64,000 bases of DNA from JBNJFY01 sp051747265 (lineage in GTDB: Bacteria; Bacteroidota; Rhodothermia; Balneolales; Balneolaceae): contig JBNJFY010000001.1 of the NCBI GenBank assembly GCA_051747265.1, positions 310,001 through 374,000 on the forward strand, given 5' to 3'. Every line of letters starts with the position of its first letter. Position 1 is the first letter of the stretch. Position numbers and translations under genes: made by a program. Below the pieces are notes generated by a model. The model was not told the DNA's origin, ran no database searches, and saw only the letters and a list, made by a program, of their open reading frames with translations. Below, piece by piece: positions 57,216 to 64,000 of this stretch.

Positions 57216-58217
57216 ATGCACGATATTGTACTGATACCCGGAGACGGAATCGGACCTGAAATCACGGCAGCGGTGACTCAAATACTGGAAGCTGCTGATA
57301 CCGACATTAACTGGATTGAGCACACGGCGGGCCTAACTGCTTACGAGGAATCCGGCAATCCATTACCTGACGAAACCGTGGAAGCCATCAAAAAATACCG
57401 TTTGGCTCTGAAAGGACCATTGACAACGCCCGTTGGCGCTGGTTTTCGTTCCATTAATGTAGCCCTGCGTAAGAAATTCAACCTGTACAGCAATATTCGA
57501 CCTGCGAAGACCCTCCCTCATATTGAGGCTCCCGTGGATAATGTAGATATGGTCATTTTCCGAGAAAACACACAAGGATTATACATCGGTCAAGAACGCT
57601 GGGTAGATGAGAAAACCCACGCGGAAAGTATTGCGGTGGTAACCCGTGAGGCCAGTGATAAAATTATTCGTGCCGCCTTTAACTACGCCCGACGAAACGG
57701 ACGGAAGAAGGTGACCTTGGTACACAAAGCCAATATTCTAAAAATGACTTCTGGGCTATTTTTAGAGGTTGGTCGAGAAGTGGCCAAGGATTACGATGAT
57801 ATCCAATTCGAAGATTTGATTGTGGATAATATGGCCATGCAGATGGTGATGCGTCCCGAGCAATTCGACATAGTGGTGACCACCAATCTGTTTGGCGATA
57901 TACTCTCCGACTTGGCTTCCGGCCTGGTAGGCGGGCTGGGCGTAACCGGCGCGGCAAATATCGGTGATGACTGCGCGATGTTTGAAGCGGTACACGGCTC
58001 TGCACCGGATATTGCGGGACAGAACAAAGCCAACCCCATTGCGCTGCTATTTTCCGCGTTAATGATGCTGGATCATATTGGTGAATCCGAAAAAGCCGAA
58101 CAGATACGCAACGCCGTATATGAGGTGCTTGGCGACAAAGCAGCCTGCACACCCGATATTGGTGGTTCCGGTACCACTCAAACCTTTGCCGATGCCGTTT
58201 GCAAAAAACTGAAGTAA
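57216..58217 (+). CDS. NAD-dependent isocitrate dehydrogenase
   Basis: A 333-residue decarboxylating dehydrogenase of the IDH/IMDH superfamily. The substrate motif is GPLTTPVGAGFRSINVALRK with FNLYSNIRPAKT, which indicates NAD-IDH rather than isopropylmalate dehydrogenase. The metal site is in TTNLFGDILSDLASGLVGG, and the C-terminus has AVHGSAPDIAGQNKANP. It would deliver 2-oxoglutarate in the TCA cycle, fitting with the ferredoxin-dependent KorAB oxidoreductase about 1.4 kb away. Confidence 0.87.
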   Translation: MHDIVLIPGDGIGPEITAAVTQILEAADTDINWIEHTAGLTAYEESGNPLPDETVEAIKKYRLALKGPLTTPVGAGFRSINVALRKKFNLYSNIRPAKTLPHIEAPVDNVDMVIFRENTQGLYIGQERWVDEKTHAESIAVVTREASDKIIRAAFNYARRNGRKKVTLVHKANILKMTSGLFLEVGREVAKDYDDIQFEDLIVDNMAMQMVMRPEQFDIVVTTNLFGDILSDLASGLVGGLGVTGAANIGDDCAMFEAVHGSAPDIAGQNKANPIALLFSALMMLDHIGESEKAEQIRNAVYEVLGDKAACTPDIGGSGTTQTFADAVCKKLK

Positions 58218-58245
58218 GTTTCGTTTTTTACCGCAAACACGATGT

Positions 58246-58282
58246 ACAGCCCTTCCGACTGACGGGGAGGGCTGTTATTTTA
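58246..58282 (+). terminator. Terminator of the IDH gene
   Basis: ACAGCCCT and AGGGCTGT pair (with CCG/GGG extension) around a short loop, then TTATTTTAT follows. Confidence 0.85.
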
Positions 58283-58288
58283 TAACCG

Positions 58289-58789
58289 CTAATCCCAGCT
58301 GGCACCCAATTTAAGGCGCTCCACCGTCATATCTGAACTGTTCAAGATCATGGCGGATCCATTTTTTCCAAAACCGTGGACCGAGCCTGGATTTAAATGC
58401 CAGGTCTTTCCTTTTTGCTCGCAAATGTAGGTATGGGTGTGGCCGGATACGACCACATCATAATTTTCGCTATCCACCAGTGCCTGCGTGACGCCCGCAT
58501 AAGTGCCGTGATAAAGAGCGAGCTTTCTTCCTCCCAACTCCAATTCACCAAATCCACCCAACAATTCAATATTATGCTGGTGGCATTTTCGTTGGATCAG
58601 ATGTATATCTCCGTCGTTGTTTCCCCACACCGCAAATACTTTAGGGGCTTTCATTTCGGGAATCATAAAGGGACTACAAAAATCCCCGCTGTGCAACACA
58701 ATCTGAGCGCCACGTTGCTCAAATAGTTCAAAAGCTTCTTTGATTCGGGGAACATGATCATGCGTGTCGGATAGAATTCCAATCTTCAT
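58289..58789 (-). CDS. YfcE/MJ0936-type metallophosphoesterase
   Basis: A 166-residue phosphodiesterase. The di-metal ligands are visible as GILSDTHDH, LHSGDF, GNNDG and SGHTHTYICE. The family hydrolyses small phosphodiesters with manganese; the substrate is unknown. Convergent with the IDH gene. Confidence 0.9.
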   Translation of the reverse strand: MKIGILSDTHDHVPRIKEAFELFEQRGAQIVLHSGDFCSPFMIPEMKAPKVFAVWGNNDGDIHLIQRKCHQHNIELLGGFGELELGGRKLALYHGTYAGVTQALVDSENYDVVVSGHTHTYICEQKGKTWHLNPGSVHGFGKNGSAMILNSSDMTVERLKLGASWD

Positions 58790-58880
58790 AAGCGTACCAA
58801 ATTAATGAGGCTCAAGCTAACTCTCTTATAATATGATCATTAAAATTGGTAGGGGACAAGCCTTTTCCATTTGATCAATA

Positions 58881-59009
58881 GAGGGCTTTGCAAAACCTTC
58901 CGAAATGTATTCGGTCATGCCAAGATGTAGTAATAATCACCGTTTACACAATCTAATCAGGGGATTGCCGCACTACGTTCGCAATGACAGGTAGTTTTGC
59001 AAAGTCCTC
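58881..59009 (-). mobile_element. MITE-like element, copy 4
   Basis: A 129-bp copy in the same orientation as copy 3. The right terminal repeat has one mismatch (AAAGTCCTC). The flanks CAATA and AATAT share only AATA, so the target duplication is not clear here. The rest of the 58790-59159 gap shows no gene. Confidence 0.83.
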
Positions 59010-59159
59010 AATATAGACATTTTAAAAAATTTAGCTGTTTCTCTATTATAGAATATTTAGTATTTATCTGTTTACGCAAGGGGGATATATAAACTTTTTG
59101 ACTCAGGCACTTATAAAGCGCCTGATGATTTTCATTGGAAAAGGGGATATTTCAACTGA

Positions 59160-59603
59160 ATGAGTGAGCGGTACAATTTTATTCGTAAAACCATGGAAGA
59201 GCATCATGATTATTTTTTGCTCACTTACTCATTTATGCGTGATGAGTCTTATGCTCTGAAGTATGTAATACTCAGGTTGGAAAATGACTTTACACTAAAC
59301 AAACTCATCTTTACCTCACCCGAGGGTCGAGTGCGTTTTCGATCCGATAAAGGGGTGGTAGGTATTGAAGCTTGGGAATCAGACGTTAAAACCCGGATGT
59401 ACGGCGGAATGACAAAAAATTTCCCTTTGCCTACGTTAGCTGGTCAAGTGGACCGACCGGAGTTGGCTCATATCATCATTAATAACGCCATGGACGCGGT
59501 AGTCGACGAAGATGTTCGTTTATCACTCCAGCATTTTATGGAGAATCCCAGCCAGCCCGAACACATCGATGTGAAATCCATTCAGAATCTCACTTTTCTG
59601 TAA
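59160..59603 (+). CDS. Hypothetical protein, unknown family
   Basis: A 147-residue soluble acidic protein, probably beta-rich in the middle (LKYVILRLENDFTLNKLIF, RVRFRSDKGVVGIEAW). I recognise no family. No membrane segment. It ends convergent with KorB, ten bases apart. The ATG directly follows AACTGA with no strong ribosome-binding site. Confidence 0.5.
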   Translation: MSERYNFIRKTMEEHHDYFLLTYSFMRDESYALKYVILRLENDFTLNKLIFTSPEGRVRFRSDKGVVGIEAWESDVKTRMYGGMTKNFPLPTLAGQVDRPELAHIIINNAMDAVVDEDVRLSLQHFMENPSQPEHIDVKSIQNLTFL

Positions 59604-59612
59604 ACCGGAACC

Positions 59613-60683
59613 TTATTTGATCTCCCACGTTTCGCCACCTTGGATCAACTGATCCAGATCGCCTTCGCCTTTCTGCTCAAGGGTTGCTTCTACTTGTCGC
59701 TGCATTTCTTCATCATAGGTAGGACGATCGACCGCGAAAATAACCCCAAAAGGTCGTGGCATGTGCCCTTCGGTCTGGGTGACTTCGAAGAATTGGGTTA
59801 ACAAATAGGCCTTGGTCTTATCCTGCTCATCATGGATCCACAAATCATCTTTGGAGTACTCCTCCATGGATACGATTCGAGGGGTTGTGCCATCCAGAAT
59901 AATTCCTTTGCTGTCTTTCTTTCCGAAGATCAGCGGTTGGCCATCTTCCAGATAAATGGCCTCATCCGGGCGACTTCGCTTATCGGTATAGTCCTCAAAA
60001 GCACCATCATTAAATACGATGCAGTTTTGGTAAATCTCCAGCATGGATGTTCCCTTATGCTGGTGTGAGCGTTGTAACATCTTCTGCAAGTGACGCGGAT
60101 CGCGATCCATAGCCCGGGCAATGAAAGTGGCATCCGCCCCCATGGACAAGGACAACGGGTTAAAGGGATGATCCAGTGACCCGTAGGGCGAAGACTTGGT
60201 AATGTGACCTTCGTGGGAGGTCGGTGAATACTGGCCCTTAGTCAGCCCATAAATTTCGTTATTAAACAGCAGCAAGTTCACATTCACATTACGACGCAGC
60301 AACTGTACAAAATGGTTGGCTCCAATGGAAAGCGAATCCCCATCGCCGGTAATTATCCACACGCTAAGCTCCGGTCGTGTGGTTTTGAGGCCGGTAGCAA
60401 TGGCCGGCGCCCGACCATGGATGGAGTGCATACCATAGGTTTCCATGTAATAAGGAAATCGCGACGAACAGCCAATACCGGAGATAAACACGATATCTTC
60501 CTTGTGAACCCCTACCTCGGGCATCGCTTTTTGAACCTGTTTCAAAATGGTATAGTCTCCACACCCGGGACACCAACGCACATCCTGATCGGATGCGAAA
60601 TCTTTGCTAGAATAATCGGGTAGCTCCACGGATTTGGCACCGTTTGCCACATCATTTAATAAATCGGATACATTAACAGCCAT
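59613..60683 (-). CDS. korB: 2-Oxoglutarate:ferredoxin oxidoreductase beta subunit
   Basis: A 356-residue thiamine-diphosphate protein. Cluster cysteines are seen in RWCPGCGDYTI, and the TPP motif is GDGDSLSIGANH..NNEIYGLTKGQYSPTS. With KorA it converts 2-oxoglutarate to succinyl-CoA with ferredoxin as acceptor. It follows korA by 24 bases. Confidence 0.9.
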   Translation of the reverse strand: MAVNVSDLLNDVANGAKSVELPDYSSKDFASDQDVRWCPGCGDYTILKQVQKAMPEVGVHKEDIVFISGIGCSSRFPYYMETYGMHSIHGRAPAIATGLKTTRPELSVWIITGDGDSLSIGANHFVQLLRRNVNVNLLLFNNEIYGLTKGQYSPTSHEGHITKSSPYGSLDHPFNPLSLSMGADATFIARAMDRDPRHLQKMLQRSHQHKGTSMLEIYQNCIVFNDGAFEDYTDKRSRPDEAIYLEDGQPLIFGKKDSKGIILDGTTPRIVSMEEYSKDDLWIHDEQDKTKAYLLTQFFEVTQTEGHMPRPFGVIFAVDRPTYDEEMQRQVEATLEQKGEGDLDQLIQGGETWEIK

Positions 60684-60707
60684 AACAGCAGAATAGTTAG
60701 GTAAAAA

Positions 60708-62579
60708 TTAGGAAGTCGCTTCGGTGCGCAGGCATTCCAGTATTCGGGTTTTGAGTTCTTCCACCCCATAAGGACGTCCTTGCACCTTGGTTATGGAATG
60801 CGCGGCTAGCATAAATTGATCACGCAGTAGTCGCACCAACTGACCATCATTAATTTCGGGGACAATCACATTCTCAAAATTATTGAGCAGATATTCCAAG
60901 TTGCGTGGAAATGGACTCAGATAACGGACATGTATGTGCGAGATATCATGCCCTTCTAGGCGTAACTCGTGTACTGCGGTTTTAATCGATCCGAAGGTGG
61001 ATCCCCAACCGACCACTACCGTCTCGCCTTGCTCTTCCCCAATTTCCACATCTTGAAGGGGAATATTGTCCGCAATTTTATCCCTTTTTTCCCGTCGAAG
61101 ATCTACCATCTTCTGGTGGTTTTCCGGATCATAAGACACATCGCCGGTAAGATCTTCCTTCTCGAGCCCACCGACACGATGCTCCAAGCCCGGAGTGCCC
61201 GGCAAGGCCCAACCTCGAACCAATCGTTCGTCTCGTTTATAGGGCAAAAACTTGTCATCGTCTTCCGTGCGTGGTTCTACGAAATTGGTTTTGATCTTGG
61301 CCAGATCCTCCGTTGCCGGGAACTTCCACGGTTCTGAGCCATTCCCTAAGTAACCATCCGAGAGATACATCACGGGGATCATGTGCTCCAGCGCTATACG
61401 CGAAGCCTCAAAGACCATATTGAAGCAATCCGCCGGCGAACTAGGGGCAACAATGGCCAAAGGGCTCTCTCCATTCCGACCATACATAGCTTGCATTAAA
61501 TCCGCTTGCTCGGTTTTAGTGGGCATCCCGGTAGATGGTCCAGCACGCTGTATGTTTAAGACCACCAAGGGAAGTTCTAGCATTACCGCTAAGCCAATGG
61601 CTTCTCCCTTCAGCGCGATACCCGGTCCAGACGAGCTGGTTACCGCCAGGCTCCCCCCAAAGGCTGCCCCGATGGACGAGGTTACCGCGGCGATTTCATC
61701 TTCCGCCTGGAAAGTCCGGATACCAAAATTTTTGAGTTGTGATAATCCATGCAGGATATCAGACGCCGGCGTAATCGGGTAAGACCCGAAGAACATAGGC
61801 AACCCGCTTCGCTTAGTCGCGGCAGCTAATCCCAGCACCGTAGCCTCATTACCGGTTACATTTCGGTAAGTACCCGGCTCAATATCAGCCTGCTTGATAT
61901 CGTATCGCTCGGTAAACAGTTCGGCCGTTTCACCAAAATTATAACCGGCTTTCAACACCTTGATATTTCCTTCAGCTAAAGCGGGGTTTTTCTCGCTGAA
62001 TTTCTCATTCAAGAAGTTGATGGTAGAGTCCATCGGACGGTTATAGAGCCAGTACAACAGGCCGAGCACAAACATATTTTTGCTGCGCTCAACATCCTTA
62101 TGCGATAGATCCGGATCACTCAGGCATTCTTTGGTCAGTTTGGTGATATCGATATCAATAAGCTGATAATCATTAAGCGTGTCATCTTCCAGCGGATTGG
62201 CATCCTTATCGTAATGAGCCAATCCCAAATTACGCTTATCGAAACCGGCGGTATTGGCTATTACGGTTCCGCCCCGGCGCAATAAATCCAAATTGGCTTT
62301 CAGGGCTGCCGCGTTCATAGCCACCAGTACATCGCACATATCGCCCGGGGTTAAGATCTCCTTACTTCCAAAATGCAACTGGAAAGAGGAAACACCCGGA
62401 ACCGTTCCGGCTGGCGCCCGTATCTCCGCGGGGAATTCAGGAAGTGTTCGCAAATCGTTTCCCTTTAGCGCGGTCGCATTGGTAAAGAGGGAACCGGTCA
62501 ATTGCATTCCATCACCAGAATCACCGGCAAATCGAATGGTTACTTCATCTTGTAATCGCTGGGGAGAATCAATACTCAT
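60708..62579 (-). CDS. korA: 2-Oxoglutarate:ferredoxin oxidoreductase alpha subunit (gamma-alpha fusion)
   Basis: A 623-residue fused subunit. The N-terminal gamma domain (about 1-190: RFAGDSGDGMQLTGSLF, LTPGDMCDVLVAMN) is followed by the pyrimidine-binding alpha domain (about 225-480: GLAAATKRSGLPMFFGSYPITPASDIL) and a C-terminal domain near 510-615. It is the first gene of the korAB operon. Organisms with this fused form often use it in an oxidative or reductive TCA cycle. Confidence 0.92.
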   Translation of the reverse strand: MSIDSPQRLQDEVTIRFAGDSGDGMQLTGSLFTNATALKGNDLRTLPEFPAEIRAPAGTVPGVSSFQLHFGSKEILTPGDMCDVLVAMNAAALKANLDLLRRGGTVIANTAGFDKRNLGLAHYDKDANPLEDDTLNDYQLIDIDITKLTKECLSDPDLSHKDVERSKNMFVLGLLYWLYNRPMDSTINFLNEKFSEKNPALAEGNIKVLKAGYNFGETAELFTERYDIKQADIEPGTYRNVTGNEATVLGLAAATKRSGLPMFFGSYPITPASDILHGLSQLKNFGIRTFQAEDEIAAVTSSIGAAFGGSLAVTSSSGPGIALKGEAIGLAVMLELPLVVLNIQRAGPSTGMPTKTEQADLMQAMYGRNGESPLAIVAPSSPADCFNMVFEASRIALEHMIPVMYLSDGYLGNGSEPWKFPATEDLAKIKTNFVEPRTEDDDKFLPYKRDERLVRGWALPGTPGLEHRVGGLEKEDLTGDVSYDPENHQKMVDLRREKRDKIADNIPLQDVEIGEEQGETVVVGWGSTFGSIKTAVHELRLEGHDISHIHVRYLSPFPRNLEYLLNNFENVIVPEINDGQLVRLLRDQFMLAAHSITKVQGRPYGVEELKTRILECLRTEATS

Positions 62580-62752
62580 AGAAGTGATTTAATAATCAAA
62601 TAATCCATCAAGGCGGGGCGAAATCGTTTGTTGACCCAAAATCACCCGTGTTTGCATTAGTATAACAGGCCTTAAAAATAGGCCTATAATGTAAATAAGT
62701 TGTGAAGAACTACCAATACGGATCAGAAGGCACGATATGTTGCCAATTAGGA

Positions 62753-64000
62753 CTATGAATCAGCGGTTAACTCCTGTTTATCCCTCCATAGCACCAGTTC
62801 TTCCATGGCCCGATCGCACAGCTCTTCCACTTTCCGCAGCAATGCTTTCACCTGGTCGGCGCGCTGACGTTCTAATGCTTCTTCTTCAACCCGTTCCAGT
62901 AAAATTACCACCCGATCTAATCCCACATACCCCATTTGTGGTTTCATTTTGTGGGCTTGCTTTTTAACTGCTTTCCAGGCTCCCCGCTCTACCTGTTTTC
63001 GCAGGTTGTTGATATAGTTGGGGGTATGCTCTAAAAACACATCTACCATATTGGCAACCACTTGCTCATTGCCACGGGCATAGTCATACAGTTTATTGAT
63101 ATCCGTAACCCGATAATCTTTACCGTTGTCGTTGCCATTGCCATTGCTGTTGATACTGGTACCTCGCTCATCAGAAGTGGCCTTAGAGGAAGCAACAGTT
63201 TCCGTGCTTGATGAGGCTCCTTTATCTGGTAGATTGGGATCGGGTGGATTCTCGCGGCGTTCCATCCATTTTCCCAACGTATCAAACACATGATCTGCTC
63301 TGAATGGTTTGGTGATATAATCAACCATTCCGGCGTTTATACAGCGGTCGCGATCTCCATCCATGGCCGCCGCAGTTAGTGCGATGATATGTGGGAGTTG
63401 AATATCGGGGTGCCAGTGAGCGTACTTTTTCACAATTTGTTTGGTGGTCTGAATGCCGTCCATCTCCGGCATTTGGACGTCCATCAAAATAATATCATGC
63501 GGCTGCTTTTTGAGTATTTGTATGGCTTCTTTACCATGCTTGGCCTTCGCTATAGTGGCCCCGGTTTCCGATACGACTTGCTCAATTACCGACATATTGA
63601 CCGGATTATCCTCAACAATCAAAATACCTCGCCCTTTTAGCTGGGGCACATCCTCATCCGGCAAAGTATGATCTGGTTGCTCTTCCGGAATGGCGAAAGG
63701 CAATTGTATACAGCAACGTGTACCTTTTTGCTTGGAACTATCAATTTCAAATATACCGCCCCATTCCTTTACCGCGGACTGAACCAGCGCCAAACCCGTT
63801 CCCAGTTTCCCCGGTGCAGCTTTAAACGGTTTACCCTGACGCACTAAATCCAAATCCTCCGCTGATAGCCCAATTCCCGTGTCTTTTACTTCAAAGCGAA
63901 GCCAGGCATGAGTTAACTCCTCGCTGGGCAATGAGACTAACTGCGCCGAACAAGTTACCTGCCCATTTCGAGTATGCTCAATGCTGTTTTCCAGTAGCTG
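62753..64000 (-). CDS. Hybrid histidine kinase with HPt domain, partial
   Basis: An open frame over at least 415 codons that starts beyond the right edge (frame is still open at base 64000). Visible: the end of a HATPase domain (N-box-like LLENSIEHT, then VKDTGIGL and LGTGLALVQSAVKEWGG), a receiver domain with phospho-Asp in DVQMPEMDG, and a C-terminal HPt domain with His in AHKMKPQMGYVG. A low-complexity NGNGNDNG linker joins receiver and HPt. The sensor part is outside the window. Confidence 0.9.
   Translation of the reverse strand, partial: QLLENSIEHTRNGQVTCSAQLVSLPSEELTHAWLRFEVKDTGIGLSAEDLDLVRQGKPFKAAPGKLGTGLALVQSAVKEWGGIFEIDSSKQKGTRCCIQLPFAIPEEQPDHTLPDEDVPQLKGRGILIVEDNPVNMSVIEQVVSETGATIAKAKHGKEAIQILKKQPHDIILMDVQMPEMDGIQTTKQIVKKYAHWHPDIQLPHIIALTAAAMDGDRDRCINAGMVDYITKPFRADHVFDTLGKWMERRENPPDPNLPDKGASSSTETVASSKATSDERGTSINSNGNGNDNGKDYRVTDINKLYDYARGNEQVVANMVDVFLEHTPNYINNLRKQVERGAWKAVKKQAHKMKPQMGYVGLDRVVILLERVEEEALERQRADQVKALLRKVEELCDRAMEELVLWRDKQELTADS

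Overview
The window looks like a chromosomal segment of a free-living Gram-negative bacterium of the Bacteroidota/Rhodothermota/Balneolota group, most likely Balneolota. This is inferred from gene content and protein style, not from a marker gene; no rRNA is present. Supporting signs are a Wzi-type outer-membrane barrel, separate secD and secF genes, a class II DAHP synthase, a KorA (gamma-alpha fusion)/KorB ferredoxin oxidoreductase, and several small DUF families (DUF2267, DUF5335, DUF4168, DUF2784). Base composition is moderate and fairly even, most of the sequence is housekeeping, and there is no prophage, large island or CRISPR array.

Layout. 1-4.4 kb: the 5' part of a cyclic beta-1,2-glucan synthase gene (cut by the window edge), two small stress-type DUF proteins and a decayed DUF1761 gene. 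4.4-15.6 kb: a Wzi-like barrel, then a proteostasis neighbourhood (ClpB, CbpA-type J protein, HtrA/Deg protease, Hsp20) interspersed with a macrodomain protein, a DUF2784 membrane protein and a PAS/HisKA_2 kinase. 16-25.6 kb: class II DAHP synthase, a membrane protein, UvrA, then SecD-SecF-STAS. 25.7-33.5 kb: PurA, a RuBisCO-like protein with a cupin, a duplicated tRNA-Gly/GIY-YIG locus, PurF-EngB and SerA. 33.5-43.5 kb: the RdgB/PQ-loop/PfkB operon, a secreted subtilase, an NnrU/MddA-like membrane methyltransferase, an ankyrin protein, a Nudix hydrolase, WbuC-M20 amidohydrolase, an iron alcohol dehydrogenase and MnmD. 44-52.5 kb: GntR regulator-SF1 helicase, a coiled-coil membrane protein, MutS, and YihY-alkyladenine glycosylase. 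52.5-64 kb: DUF4168, DUF6580, SDR, DJ-1/PfpI, patatin, NAD-IDH, phosphoesterase, KorA-KorB and a truncated hybrid histidine kinase.

The most interesting material is non-coding or context-based. (1) Four near-identical 129-bp elements with perfect or near-perfect 16-bp terminal inverted repeats, most with recognisable target duplications, form a MITE-like family, with diverged relatives in a composite block at about 10.56-10.94 kb. (2) Three intergenic loci carry short tandem arrays of 7-, 8- and about 14-mers that recur in inverted orientation 130-370 bases away with 17-31 bp perfect matches; two of them enclose a MITE copy. (3) A tRNA-Gly gene is followed by a small GIY-YIG nuclease gene, and both halves of the unit are partly duplicated, with tRNA arms replaced by GAAGCTTC-centred palindromes. 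(4) A RuBisCO-like protein sits beside a cupin, an arrangement that recalls the methylthioadenosine-isoprenoid shunt.

Several genes suggest joint function: DNA repair (UvrA, MutS, alkyladenine glycosylase), purine synthesis and nucleotide sanitation (PurA, PurF, RdgB, Nudix), a TCA segment using NAD-IDH plus ferredoxin-linked 2-oxoglutarate oxidation, and protein export and quality control (SecDF, HtrA, ClpB, J protein, Hsp20).
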